Source of the DNA: Thiosocius sp942490985 | GTDB taxonomy: Bacteria; Pseudomonadota; Gammaproteobacteria; Chromatiales; Chromatiaceae | Reading direction: 5' to 3' | Assembly (NCBI GenBank): GCA_942490985.1 | Contig: CALNYW010000003.1 | Location: 806,001-870,000, forward strand | DNA: 64,000 bases | Shown: in pieces, positions 17,916-27,408 of the stretch | Layout of the letters: every line of letters starts with the position of its first letter | Numbering within the stretch: the stretch's first letter is position 1 | Made by a program: the position numbers and the translations under genes | The notes under the pieces: model-generated | Databases searched by the model: none | The model's input: the letters and a program-made list of their open reading frames with translations, nothing else | What the model was told of the DNA's origin: nothing

Positions 17916-18827
17916 ATGGCGCCATCGGCTTCAGCAACCCGTTTTTGGCATCCCCGCCACTGGCCGACATGGATCGCTTTCGGCCTTCTGCGCCTGTGCA
18001 GTGTGCTCCCCTATCGACCCATGATGGGACTGGGTAGCATGCTGGGTCGGTTCGGCTTGGCGTTCGCGGGCAACCGCAAGGCCATCGCCGAGAAAAACCT
18101 GACACTCTGCTTTCCAGAACTTGAACCCGCCGCACGCCGCCATTTGCTGCAAGCGCACGGCAAGGCCCTGGGAATGGCCGCGATGGACTTCGCGGTCGCC
18201 TGGTGGTGGTCAGACAAGCGCCTCGCACCGCTGGTCGAGGTGGAGGGCGTGGTACATATCGAACAGGCGATAAGCGCCGGCAAAGGCGTGATCTTCCTCA
18301 CCGCCCACTTCACATCGATCGAGATCAGTGGCCGCCTGCTGGTGAACTACTGCACCGCGTTGCCGATGTACCGGCCGAGCAATAACCCGCTGCTCGAGGC
18401 GCTGATGGTGAAAAACCGTGAACGGCACGTTGAACAGGTGATACCGCGTCAGGACGTCCGCTTGATGATCCGCACCCTGAAAGACGGCAAAGGTGTCTGG
18501 TTCGCGCCGGACCAAAATTTCGGCGCCAAAGGCAGTGTGTTCGCACCGTTTTTTGGCATACCGGCGTCCAGCAACACCTCGCTCGGTCGATTCGCCGAGA
18601 TGACCGGCGCAGCGATCGTGCCGTTCGTGGTGTTGCGGCGACCAAACGGCGGCTACCGCATGATCATCGAGCCGGCATTGTCGAACTATCCGAGCGATGA
18701 CCCGGTTGCCGACGCCACCCGGTACAACCAAATCGTCGAACGATGGATTCGCCTGGCACCGGCCCAGTACAACTGGATACACCGACGTTTCAAGAAGCGG
18801 CCGCCGGGAGAATCTGCCGTCTATTGA
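17916..18827 (+). CDS. lpxL: Lipid A biosynthesis acyltransferase (LpxL/HtrB family)
   Basis: Transfers a secondary acyl chain to Kdo-lipid A at the inner membrane. The 303-residue protein has an N-terminal hydrophobic stretch, the HFTSIE catalytic HxxxxE motif near residue 130, and the downstream RPSNNPLLE and WFAPDQNFG blocks of the family. ATG 17916 is preferred over an in-frame TTG at 17898. Whether it adds laurate- or myristate-type chains cannot be told. A decayed second copy lies 0.9 kb downstream. Confidence 0.9.
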   Translation: MAPSASATRFWHPRHWPTWIAFGLLRLCSVLPYRPMMGLGSMLGRFGLAFAGNRKAIAEKNLTLCFPELEPAARRHLLQAHGKALGMAAMDFAVAWWWSDKRLAPLVEVEGVVHIEQAISAGKGVIFLTAHFTSIEISGRLLVNYCTALPMYRPSNNPLLEALMVKNRERHVEQVIPRQDVRLMIRTLKDGKGVWFAPDQNFGAKGSVFAPFFGIPASSNTSLGRFAEMTGAAIVPFVVLRRPNGGYRMIIEPALSNYPSDDPVADATRYNQIVERWIRLAPAQYNWIHRRFKKRPPGESAVY

Positions 18828-18875
18828 AGCTGTGACAATCCACGTGGCGCGGCAACCGTCGGAACAGAGCCCTGA

Positions 18876-19676
18876 TCAATACCAGCAGGAAGGCAGGACG
18901 AGGGACGCTTTGGCAGGGTTGCAATCGTGATCAAGCGGATGCGGGAAGCGCAGCGGCCTGTCCGTTATCTGCACGCGGTCGCGGCGCAAAAAGGTCACCT
19001 CCATGTGCGACGGGATAACGACACCCCCGTAGGTCAGCGTCGGTCGGTGGTTGTTTGGGTGCATGTGGACGACCGCATGCGTACGCAACAACTTTTGGAG
19101 CGCTGGCGCCATGAATCGAAAAGAGAATCGGTCCGCCAGCTGATAAAGACGATGGAACTCGATCACGATGATCCTGAAGCGTCGCAACAGCGCGTCGGAG
19201 ATACTATGCAGGACTTCGTATTCCGCACCTTCGATATCCATCTGCAGTAGCAGATCGGGCCCGTCATCTGTTGGTAACCCGAGCGCCTCGCCGACCCAAT
19301 CATCCATGCTGATCAGCCCCTCGTCAGGCGAGGTCGTCGACGCAATATAGCGCGGAATGAAATGCAGCCTGGGGTCGTCGATCGACGGCCCCTGCACGGA
19401 ACGATCGGCAAGAAATAGCTGCATGCCCCGGTTTGCCAACTCGAGTTCAAAGTCGCTGCAATCTGCAACGCCCGGGGAAAAACAACACGCAACGCCCTCG
19501 AGATCATCCGGCAGCAGGTATCCGCCATCGCCGTCCGGGCCGATTCGGATAAGATGTGACGCTATTGGTGTGACGCGTAGCGCAGCGACAAGGGCCTGCA
19601 AAACCGTCGCCGCCGTGCATTTGGCCGGGAAAATACCGAGTCGGGAGAGAAGCTGGCGCGTGACGTGATTGATCAT
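18876..19676 (-). CDS. FkbM-like methyltransferase (paralogue A)
   Basis: A 266-residue SAM-dependent methyltransferase-like protein related to the FkbM family that O-methylates sugars or other small molecules. Blocks DGDGGYLLPDDLEG, LLLQMDIEGAEYEVL and IEFHRLYQL are typical. It is clearly paralogous to the gene at 28158-28958, sharing CFSPGV, LQMDIEG, HPNN and TFLRRDRV. It sits on the opposite strand between lpxL and the lpxL remnant, interrupting what was likely a tandem lipid A acyltransferase pair. Confidence 0.8.
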   Translation of the reverse strand: MINHVTRQLLSRLGIFPAKCTAATVLQALVAALRVTPIASHLIRIGPDGDGGYLLPDDLEGVACCFSPGVADCSDFELELANRGMQLFLADRSVQGPSIDDPRLHFIPRYIASTTSPDEGLISMDDWVGEALGLPTDDGPDLLLQMDIEGAEYEVLHSISDALLRRFRIIVIEFHRLYQLADRFSFRFMAPALQKLLRTHAVVHMHPNNHRPTLTYGGVVIPSHMEVTFLRRDRVQITDRPLRFPHPLDHDCNPAKASLVLPSCWY

Positions 19677-19713
19677 CGATTCAAGGTTACCGCGGTTTGA
19701 TTTGGCGTCCTAG

Positions 19714-19916
19714 ATGAAAAACGCCGGAAACCCAACCGGGGCTTTTGAAGCAGCGGCGGCCAATGCCGGCCGCTTGGCTGACCGGTTGCTGATCCGCACG
19801 TTGCAACACGGCAAACGTGTCTGGTCCGCAGCAGACCAAAATCTCGGTAACAAACGCAGCTGGATTGCACAGTTTCGCGACACCATGACCAACGCTGCGC
19901 GAGGTACCACACAGCC
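19714..19916 (+). pseudogene. Remnant of a second LpxL/HtrB-type acyltransferase
   Basis: The stretch encoding LLIRTLQHGKRVW followed by AADQNLGNK lines up with LMIRTLKDGKGVW and APDQNFGAK of the intact acyltransferase at 17916-18827, with decay on both sides and no catalytic HxxxxE block. A short open frame runs into the msbA start. I infer that a tandem lpxL paralogue once stood directly upstream of msbA and was largely lost, perhaps when the FkbM gene arrived. Confidence 0.65.
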
Positions 19917-21671
19917 ATGAAAGACGGCCACTCCGACGCCCTGATCTATCGTCGTCTGCTCAGCCAGGTGAAGCCGTACTGGAAGATCTTTGCGCTGGCC
20001 ATCCTGGCGATGGTCCTTCTGGGTGCGACCGAGGCTGGCATTCCGGCACTGCTGAAACCGGTACTCGACGGCACCTTCGTCGAACAAGACCCGGTCTACC
20101 TGGCCTGGGCGCCCCTGTTTATCATCGGACTGTTTCTGATTCGCGGTATTGCGACCTTCTCCAGTAATGCCGCGTTTGCGGCGATCGCGACGCGCCTCGT
20201 CTACGACCTGCGCATGCAAATGCTCGACCGCTTGTTGAGCCTGCCTACCGCCTTCTACGACCAGGTCGCGCATTCGACGCTGAATTCCAAACTCGTTTAC
20301 GACGTGACCCAGGTCACTCACGCCGGCACCCAGGTGCTGACGGTGCTGGTCAAAGACTCGGTAACCGTGCTCGCGCTGGTCATTTATCTGTTCTGGCTGG
20401 ATTGGCAGCTGAGCCTGTTGATTCTCGTGCTCGGCCCTTCAGTGGCCGCCGTGGCCTATTTCATGGGCAAACGGATACGTCGGCTCAGCCGCGAGCTGCA
20501 AAACACCTTCGGCGACCTGATGCACGTCCTCGAAGAGGTCACGCGCGGGCACAAGGTCGTCAAGATCTATGGCGGCGAGGAATATGAACGTGGTCGCTTT
20601 CACCACATTGCGAAACTCGTCCGCCACCTGCAGTTCAAATCGGAGGTGGCAGGTAATCTCGGCGTCCCGTTGGTCGAACTGATCGGCGCAGTGGTTATAG
20701 CGATTGTCATCTACATCGGCACCAGCCGGGCAGTCGAAGACCAACTGACCGTCGGGGGCTTCGTCGCGTTTTTCACCGCGCTCGGTCTGTTGTTCTCGCC
20801 GATCAAGCGGCTGACCAAGGTCAACGATCCCCTGCAGCGTGGGCTCGCTGCCGCGGCCAGCATCTTCGGCCTGATCGACCAACTCCCAGAGGCGGACACA
20901 GGCCACCACCATGTGGAGCGTTGTCAGGGTAGCCTGCTGTTCGAGGGCGTTAGGCTGCGTTACCCGGGCACGGAACGGGATGCACTGGGACCAATCGATA
21001 TCAGGATCGAACCCGAGACCACCGTCGCTCTGGTCGGCCAATCCGGCAGCGGCAAGACGACGCTCGCAAACCTGGTACCGCGGCTTTACCAACCGACGGC
21101 GGGCCACATCCTGCTCGATGGGGTTGACCTTCAGGACTGGCAACTCGCCAGCCTGCGACGCCAGATCGCGATGGTGAGTCAGGACGTATTACTGTTCAAC
21201 GACACCGTCGCCAACAACATCGCCTATGGCACGCCGGCCGCGCGCGAAGAAATCGAACAGGCCGCAAAGGCCGCAGGGGCATTCGACTTCATAGAGGCCA
21301 TGAGCGAGGGGTTCGACACCCAGATCGGAGAGGACGGCGTGCGCCTGTCTGGTGGCCAACGCCAGCGTCTGGCCATCGCACGGGCATTTCTGGCCGACGC
21401 CCCGATCCTGATCTTCGACGAGGCAACCTCGGCGCTCGACTCTGAGTCCGAACGGCGGGTGCAGGCCGGCCTGGAGCAGTTGCGTGATGGACGGACGACG
21501 CTCGTCGTAGCGCACCGGCTGTCGACGGTGCGGGACGCCGATGTCATTCTGGTCTTCGAGCACGGGCGCATCGTGGAGCAAGGCAATCACGACGAACTGC
21601 TTGCCGCCAACGGCGCCTATACCAGGCTGTACACGACGCAACATCCGGACAGCCCACGTGACGCCGGGTGA
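19917..21671 (+). CDS. msbA: MsbA, lipid A export ABC transporter
   Basis: Flips lipid A-core from the inner to the outer leaflet of the cytoplasmic membrane using ATP. The 584-residue half-transporter has six predicted membrane segments in residues 1-320, then an ATPase domain with Walker A GQSGSGKTT, signature LSGGQRQR and Walker B ILIFDEATSALD. The length is that of MsbA. It starts right after the acyltransferase remnant, a neighbourhood (lpxL-like, waaA) that supports lipid A rather than a drug as substrate. Confidence 0.94.
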   Translation: MKDGHSDALIYRRLLSQVKPYWKIFALAILAMVLLGATEAGIPALLKPVLDGTFVEQDPVYLAWAPLFIIGLFLIRGIATFSSNAAFAAIATRLVYDLRMQMLDRLLSLPTAFYDQVAHSTLNSKLVYDVTQVTHAGTQVLTVLVKDSVTVLALVIYLFWLDWQLSLLILVLGPSVAAVAYFMGKRIRRLSRELQNTFGDLMHVLEEVTRGHKVVKIYGGEEYERGRFHHIAKLVRHLQFKSEVAGNLGVPLVELIGAVVIAIVIYIGTSRAVEDQLTVGGFVAFFTALGLLFSPIKRLTKVNDPLQRGLAAAASIFGLIDQLPEADTGHHHVERCQGSLLFEGVRLRYPGTERDALGPIDIRIEPETTVALVGQSGSGKTTLANLVPRLYQPTAGHILLDGVDLQDWQLASLRRQIAMVSQDVLLFNDTVANNIAYGTPAAREEIEQAAKAAGAFDFIEAMSEGFDTQIGEDGVRLSGGQRQRLAIARAFLADAPILIFDEATSALDSESERRVQAGLEQLRDGRTTLVVAHRLSTVRDADVILVFEHGRIVEQGNHDELLAANGAYTRLYTTQHPDSPRDAG

Positions 21672-21702
21672 GCGAATCGAGCGCGCGACCGGCTCGTCGG
21701 GG

Positions 21703-22758
21703 TTAGCGGCTGGTGAGACCGCGCCGGCGATGTTCGAGCCGTGAACGCAGTTTGCCCACCGCGTCTGAAATACGCACGGCAAGGCTCTGGCGCCGCAGCG
21801 CATAGCGCGAATAAATCACCGCCGTTCGGGCGGCATGGACAGTAGGCTGATGACGCGCGGTGATCTCCCGAGCGAGTACCGCGAACAGATTGTAGTCATA
21901 CAGCACCCGACGCCGCGCCTCGCGTATCGCCGGCAGGCGGCGACTGAACTCATTATTCCGGATCGCCTCACGGATCACTGCAACCGCCCCCTCGGGATCA
22001 TCGAGATCGAGTGGGATGAAACTCTCGCGCGGAAAGTAATCTGAGGCATTGGGGCAACCCACGTAGAAAGGCAGGGTCAGCCCAAGAAAGGCATCTGCCA
22101 GCTTCTCGGTCCAGTGATGGGGACCTATGTGGTTTTCGACAGCGACGTGATAACGATAGCTATCAAGTGCCTCAGATTTGTCGATCAACGGACGCGCACC
22201 CCGTCCGTATACCGCCATCTCGGGCAGACCACGGATTAACTGTTGCATAAACGCATTGCGCTTGCGGTGCATGGTATGGCGCATACGCTTCGGCGAGTAG
22301 ACCATGGACAGGTCCGCGTGCTTTGTCAGTCGATCGCCCGAGGCAATCTCATCGAAGGGCACGGGGCTCTCGCCTGAAAGACCGTAGAACCAGTGAATCG
22401 GCGGATAGGAGAAGATCCGTTCGGGGTGGGGTAAGGCCCAGGCCTCCTGGCTGGTCAGTATCACGCCGAACTGACCAGTGAATTGGCGACCGTAGTGCTT
22501 GACCGACGAAGGTTCGGCGGTCACGAACAGCGTGTGCTCCCGCGGGCAGGCCAACACCTCCTTCGCTGTGTGCCGTGTCTGCCCCGGCAGCGGTGAGACA
22601 TCCTCGTAGGCAACCAGCCAGTCATAGTCACGCGCCGCACGATCGAAAATAAATTCGCAATCGCCCCAAACCGGTTCACCGTGCGGCAGTTGATGCAGCC
22701 ACAGCGCGGTACCGGCATGACTCACCACCTTTACCTGTATCCGTGGTGTTTCAGTCAT
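21703..22758 (-). CDS. GT10-like (fucosyltransferase-type) glycosyltransferase
   Basis: A 351-residue protein whose middle carries the conserved alpha-1,3-fucosyltransferase-like block: a tyrosine-rich HVAVENHIG segment, then WTEKLADAFLG and LPFYVGCPN. These residues bind the GDP-sugar in family GT10. The N-terminal half is divergent. It faces away from the next glycosyltransferase gene (22891) with a shared promoter region of about 130 bases. The sugar and acceptor are unknown; a surface polysaccharide or LPS is likely. Confidence 0.75.
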   Translation of the reverse strand: MTETPRIQVKVVSHAGTALWLHQLPHGEPVWGDCEFIFDRAARDYDWLVAYEDVSPLPGQTRHTAKEVLACPREHTLFVTAEPSSVKHYGRQFTGQFGVILTSQEAWALPHPERIFSYPPIHWFYGLSGESPVPFDEIASGDRLTKHADLSMVYSPKRMRHTMHRKRNAFMQQLIRGLPEMAVYGRGARPLIDKSEALDSYRYHVAVENHIGPHHWTEKLADAFLGLTLPFYVGCPNASDYFPRESFIPLDLDDPEGAVAVIREAIRNNEFSRRLPAIREARRRVLYDYNLFAVLAREITARHQPTVHAARTAVIYSRYALRRQSLAVRISDAVGKLRSRLEHRRRGLTSR

Positions 22759-22890
22759 GACCAGTTGCCAACGGCAGGCCCAGTCGAACAGCCGTCAGCC
22801 GAACGCCGCGCCGATGCGCCCGCCCCCCGGCAAACAGGTTTAGAATCAGCAGCGTTGCAACCAACAAGTTAGGACGGTCCCGGGTCGCGC

Positions 22891-23637
22891 ATGACCAACA
22901 TACTTTGTCTCAAGTGGGGTAAGCGATACAACGCGGACTACGTCAATATCCTGCATCGATCGGTGCGACGGAACATCTCACGTCCGCTCGACTTTTACTG
23001 CTGCACCGATGATGACACTGGATTGGACCGCGACATCAGGATCATACCGTTTCCGGAAAACCCCGGCGTGAAACGCGGCTGGCCGGATATTCTGGTCAAG
23101 CTGGCGTTGCTGCGCGACGGCTTCGGTGATCTCGAGGGGCCGACACTGTTCCTTGATCTCGATGTCGCGATCACCGGGGCCATTGATCCGTTCTTCGACT
23201 TCGAGCCGGGCAGGTTTTGCATCATCCACAACTGGGTGAACTGGCGCAAAGCACTGCTCGGTCGGCGCCCCGCGGTTGGCAACTCTTCGGTTTTTCGCTT
23301 CGAAGCCGGGCAAAGCGGCTACGCCTATGAAACGTTCCTGCGGGAGATGCACCGCGCGGAGGACCGTAGCCAGTTCAATACCGAGCAGGCCTTCCTGACC
23401 TATGCGTTGGGAGACCCCGTCTGGTGGCCGGATGAGTGGGTGCGCAGCTTCAAATGGCACTGTCGGCCGGCGTTTCCGTTGAACCTGCTGCGGCCGCCGA
23501 AGCTGCCCGGCGACTGTCGAATACTGGTGTTTCATGGTCGACCCGACCCGGACGAGGCGATTCGCGGCTTCAGCGGGAAAAAGTGGCACCACAGCACACA
23601 GCCCGCACCCTGGATCGCAGACTATTGGAAACTGTGA
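22891..23637 (+). CDS. Putative glycosyltransferase with DxD motif
   Basis: A 248-residue protein with a Rossmann-like start (NILCLKWGKRYNADYVN) and an LFLDLDVAI block that supplies a DxD metal site near residue 92, followed by NSSVFRF and TEQAFLTY. This pattern is seen in small GT8/GT32-like transferases. No membrane segment. Its TGA overlaps the GTG of the next transferase gene by 4 bases, so the two are translationally coupled. Confidence 0.7.
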   Translation: MTNILCLKWGKRYNADYVNILHRSVRRNISRPLDFYCCTDDDTGLDRDIRIIPFPENPGVKRGWPDILVKLALLRDGFGDLEGPTLFLDLDVAITGAIDPFFDFEPGRFCIIHNWVNWRKALLGRRPAVGNSSVFRFEAGQSGYAYETFLREMHRAEDRSQFNTEQAFLTYALGDPVWWPDEWVRSFKWHCRPAFPLNLLRPPKLPGDCRILVFHGRPDPDEAIRGFSGKKWHHSTQPAPWIADYWKL

Positions 23638-24476
23638 TTCCAGAACCACGGGCATCCGTATTTGCTGGGCTGGTCGATGGCGTGCTGATCATCAATCTCG
23701 ACGATCGCGCCGATCGCTGGGAACAAACGAAATCGGCCCTCGCCGGACTCATCCCACCCGACAGGCAACATAGGATCTCCGCCATACGGGGTACCAACCT
23801 TGCGGGATTCGGACAGCACCCTTGGTTTCGCGGCCGTCGACGCGACCGCACCTGGGCCGGCCGCGCGGGGGTCTTGCTGTCGCATCGCAAAGCCATTGCC
23901 ACGGCCCGTAAGCACGCCTGGCGGTCTGTGCTCATTCTCGAGGACGACGTCGAGTTCGACGCCACGGCAGGAACCATCATGGAAAGCCTGGCAACCGCCC
24001 TGGCAAGTCAGCCATGGGACATCTGTTATCTGGGATTCACCGATCCCAAGACGCCGTTTGAATGCGTCGCCGACCTCGACGCCGAGCATGCGCTCTGGGC
24101 CGTCAGCGGCTGCAACACCGCACACGCCTACCTGCTTCGGGATTCGACCTTCGACTGGCTACTGGAGCGCCTACCGAAACAGGAAGCGATCTGGGACTGG
24201 CTGAGTCAACACCGCGCCATCGATCGGTGGTACTACCGTAATCTTTCACGATGTTTCAATGTGCTCGCCGTCTCGCCCGCAATCGTCAACCAACGACCTG
24301 ATATGTCCGACATAACGCAGCGCATGAACGATGGAAATCACGTGACCGAAGTGGATACAGCCCGCGCGGTCAAAACGGGGTTTGCGTGGCGCAACTTTCT
24401 CCGTCACCTTGGGTGGCGGATGGCCGAGCCGCGCGACTGGCTAAGGGGAAAGATAAAGTCGCTGCGCGGCTTTTGA
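23634..24476 (+). CDS. GT25-like glycosyltransferase
   Basis: A 280-residue protein of the GT25 (LPS beta-galactosyltransferase-like) family: INLDDRADRW near the N terminus, GRAGVLLSHRKAI, and LILEDDVEF, which supplies the acidic metal/donor site. I start it at GTG 23634, which overlaps the preceding stop as GTGA; the frame is open further upstream inside the previous gene, but that part looks spurious. It probably adds a hexose to an LPS or surface glycan. Confidence 0.8.
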   Translation: MIPEPRASVFAGLVDGVLIINLDDRADRWEQTKSALAGLIPPDRQHRISAIRGTNLAGFGQHPWFRGRRRDRTWAGRAGVLLSHRKAIATARKHAWRSVLILEDDVEFDATAGTIMESLATALASQPWDICYLGFTDPKTPFECVADLDAEHALWAVSGCNTAHAYLLRDSTFDWLLERLPKQEAIWDWLSQHRAIDRWYYRNLSRCFNVLAVSPAIVNQRPDMSDITQRMNDGNHVTEVDTARAVKTGFAWRNFLRHLGWRMAEPRDWLRGKIKSLRGF

Positions 24477-24576
24477 CCGTCTGTTGTGCTCTGCTTGAAA
24501 GGCTTCCGATGCCAAGTTCTCCGGTCATAGCAACCCGACACCACTGTTTCTTGGCCGGTGTCCGAGGTGCGCCCGC

Positions 24577-25632
24577 ATGAGAGTGGCCAACATTATGCTG
24601 TCCAACCGGTTTGGGGGCATCGGGCAGGCCTATCTCGACTACAACGCCAGCCTGCTGGACGAGGGGCACGAGGTCCTGGCAATCTGCCATCGTGAAGGTG
24701 GCTGGCTCGAGCTCACCAAGAAACAACAAGGGTCGGCCCGGCTGTCCATTGTCAGCGTCACCGAAAAAGGCGGCCTGAAGGGACTGCCATCTGCCTGGAA
24801 GATTCGCCGTGCCTGCAAAACTTTCAGGCCGGATGCCATCGTGATTCACAATTACCTGTACTTCAACCTGCTGGCGACCCGCGGCATTGCACCCCAGCTT
24901 GGCGTCACTCACATGTACAAGTGTAAGCATTTCGACAAACTCGCCGGCGTGATCGCGTTGACCGACGAGCTGCGCCAAATGTGCCAGGATGCTGGGGTCA
25001 ATGTGCCCATCCACATTGTCCCCAATATGATCGACGGCCCCTTCATTGAACCCAAAGAGGGATGGCGAGACGCAAACCGGCCCGTGATCGGCGGACTCGG
25101 GCGGTTGGATGCACATAAAGGATACGAGCACTTGATCGAGGCCTGTAGCCTGCTCCGCTCACGCGGGCGAGCGTTTCGCTGCGTTATCGGGGGCACCGGA
25201 TTTGACGAGTCTGCGCTGCATGCGCAGGTCAAAGATCTGGGGCTGGAAGACATCGTTCGCTTCGTTGGGTTTGTCGACAACAAACAGCGCTTTTTCGAAA
25301 GCATTGATCTGTTTATCGCCCCATCGGTACAAGAGACCTTTGGCATCACACTCCTCGAGGCGATGAAGTACGGCCGGCCTGTCATCGCGACCGCAACTGG
25401 CGGACACACGGCGATAGTGACTGAAAACCAAAACGGACTGCTGGTTCCACCCCGGGACCCGGCAGCCTTGGCGGACTCGATTGACAGTTTACTGGCGGAC
25501 CCCGACCGGGCGCGCCAGTACGCCATCGCAGCTTCACGCTCACTGCATGACCACTATACGATGAGCGTCGTCGGTGCCCAGTTGACAAGCGCTCTGCGCA
25601 AGACCCTGCAGACGCCGCGCCAGATTGATTGA
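24577..25632 (+). CDS. GT4-family glycosyltransferase
   Basis: A 351-residue GT-B fold transferase. The N terminus has the MLSNRFGGIGQAYLDY acceptor-side loop; the C-terminal domain has GGLGRLDAHKGYEHLI, VRFVGFVDN and the donor-binding SVQETFGITLLEAMKYG (ExxxxxxxE) motif. These are hallmarks of GT4 enzymes in polysaccharide synthesis. It lies 100 bases after the GT25-like gene on the same strand. Confidence 0.88.
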   Translation: MRVANIMLSNRFGGIGQAYLDYNASLLDEGHEVLAICHREGGWLELTKKQQGSARLSIVSVTEKGGLKGLPSAWKIRRACKTFRPDAIVIHNYLYFNLLATRGIAPQLGVTHMYKCKHFDKLAGVIALTDELRQMCQDAGVNVPIHIVPNMIDGPFIEPKEGWRDANRPVIGGLGRLDAHKGYEHLIEACSLLRSRGRAFRCVIGGTGFDESALHAQVKDLGLEDIVRFVGFVDNKQRFFESIDLFIAPSVQETFGITLLEAMKYGRPVIATATGGHTAIVTENQNGLLVPPRDPAALADSIDSLLADPDRARQYAIAASRSLHDHYTMSVVGAQLTSALRKTLQTPRQID

Positions 25633-25662
25633 CCAGATTCGTCCCACGAGGGACACGCGACA

Positions 25663-26649
25663 ATGGATGCTCAACGCCCCAAAAAGCAGAAAAAAATCGC
25701 GATCGTCGATGCAGGTAGAGACCCTGCAGTGATCAATGCGGTGCTCGATGCATTCGCCAGACAGTATGACTGGGTCAAGTGTCCACCCCGGGAAGCCGAC
25801 TACGTATTGCACTCTGGCATGGGCCATGAGGTTCTCAAGTGCCCTGGCATTCGCATCTTCGTGACCGGTGAAAACGTCTCTCCAGACTTCAACATCTCCG
25901 ATTACGCAATCGCCTTCGACCCGATTTCATTCGGTGACCGCTATTGCCGCCTGCCATTGTTCAAGCTGTATCCCGATGCCTACGCGCATCTCAAAGCACC
26001 AAGACCGTCGGCTGAAAAGGTGTTGGCCGCCAAACAGGGTTTCTGCGCCTACGTGATGTCGAACGTCCGCGACAGCGCGAAAGAACGTATCCGGCTTTTC
26101 GATAGTCTTTCGGCGTATAAGCCCGTTGCTTCCGGCGGCCGCTGGCGCAACAACGTCGGCGGCCCAGTGAAGGACAAGATCGCTTTCCAGTCCGCATACA
26201 AGTTTGTTTTGGCCGTCGAGAACAGTTCGACACCAGGCTACCTCACTGAAAAATTTGCCGAGGCCGCTCAGTCAAATGCGGTACCCATCTACTGGGGCGA
26301 TCCCCTGGTCGCAGCAACGTTCAACCCCCGCGCCTTCGTCAATTGCGATGACTTCGATTCAACCGAGGCGATGACAAAGCACGTGGCCGAACTCGACAAC
26401 GATGACCAGCGTTATCTGGCGATGTTGCGCGAACCATGGTTCCGTGACGGCCTCGAACCCGCGGCGTTGAAGGATGAGTATTTCGAGGCGTTTCTGGCAA
26501 ATATCTTCGATCAGCCCCTGCAACAGGCGTATCGCCGCAACCGTAGTCGATGGGGCATGAAGACCGAACGCCGACTCTACGACATGGCGTTTCGGCCCTG
26601 CTCACACCTTATCCGACTGTTGCGGGAGCGTCGGCGGCGGGCACGTTGA
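25663..26649 (+). CDS. GT10-family alpha-1,3-fucosyltransferase-like protein
   Basis: A 328-residue soluble protein matching bacterial GT10 enzymes: FVTGENVSPDF and DYAIAFDPI in the first half, then YKFVLAVENSSTPGYLTEK and VPIYWGDP, the GDP-fucose-binding C-terminal block. The basic C terminus may aid membrane association. It is the last of the + strand glycosyltransferase run, and its 3' end overlaps the opposing GT2 gene by 48 bases. A fucose-type donor is suggested but unproven. Confidence 0.85.
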   Translation: MDAQRPKKQKKIAIVDAGRDPAVINAVLDAFARQYDWVKCPPREADYVLHSGMGHEVLKCPGIRIFVTGENVSPDFNISDYAIAFDPISFGDRYCRLPLFKLYPDAYAHLKAPRPSAEKVLAAKQGFCAYVMSNVRDSAKERIRLFDSLSAYKPVASGGRWRNNVGGPVKDKIAFQSAYKFVLAVENSSTPGYLTEKFAEAAQSNAVPIYWGDPLVAATFNPRAFVNCDDFDSTEAMTKHVAELDNDDQRYLAMLREPWFRDGLEPAALKDEYFEAFLANIFDQPLQQAYRRNRSRWGMKTERRLYDMAFRPCSHLIRLLRERRRRAR

Positions 26650-27408
26650 ATCGCTCCGGGCGAGACGTATCGCCTCACGCAAGGCCCGGAACGAGAAACG
26701 ATAGCTGGGAAAGTAACGCCACCGAACACAATGATTCTCACGTTTACGTAAGGCGCGGTGCTCCGGTGATTGGCTGATCCCACCGCGACCGAATACCGCG
26801 GCGACGACTGGCACATGATGATAAGAGGCACCGAAGCGTGTGAACAACCGCGCGAACAATTCGTAGTCGCCCGCGATACGGAATGCTTCATTGTAGCGGC
26901 CGCACCGCTCGAACGTCGCACGCCGGATGAAAGCGGCTTGGTGCGGCAACATTTTCTTTAACAGCCAACGAGAGGAAAGCGTTGCCGGGTAGCGCAAAAC
27001 ATCACCGCCCTCATCACCGAGTATGACGTCGGCAACAATGACATCGGCACGTTGCGCAGAAACGACACGATTGAGCACCTCGTCATCGTAAAAGTAGTCA
27101 CCGCCATTCATGAACAACAGATAGTCGCCCGTCGCGAGAACAGCACCCTTGTTCATCGCATTGTAGATGCCGCTATCGGGCTCTGAAACAAGGATCCGTA
27201 TTCTTTCAGCGTACCCATCAAGGATAGCGAGGGTTCCATCGGTCGAGCCGCCGTCGACAACGATCCACTCGAACAGATGCCCAGGTAGGCGCGCGATGCT
27301 TTCACAGGTGGCGCGTATCTGCGCCGCCTCATTGAGACAGATCGTGACAATCGAGAATCGGGGCTGCTCAGCCACAGGCAACACCGAATTCGTGCAGCCT
27401 CCCGCCAT
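26602..27408 (-). CDS. GT2-family glycosyltransferase
   Basis: A 268-residue GT-A transferase: FSIVTICLNEAAQI at the start, EWIVVDGGSTDGTL (DGGSxDGT) and LFMNGGDYFYDDE, which holds the metal site. This pattern is common in WcaA/WcaE-like enzymes for surface polysaccharides. The ATG at 27408 overlaps the stop of the FkbM gene before it (TGATG), so translation is coupled. Confidence 0.88.
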   Translation of the reverse strand: MAGGCTNSVLPVAEQPRFSIVTICLNEAAQIRATCESIARLPGHLFEWIVVDGGSTDGTLAILDGYAERIRILVSEPDSGIYNAMNKGAVLATGDYLLFMNGGDYFYDDEVLNRVVSAQRADVIVADVILGDEGGDVLRYPATLSSRWLLKKMLPHQAAFIRRATFERCGRYNEAFRIAGDYELFARLFTRFGASYHHVPVVAAVFGRGGISQSPEHRALRKRENHCVRWRYFPSYRFSFRALREAIRLARSDSTCPPPTLPQQSDKV

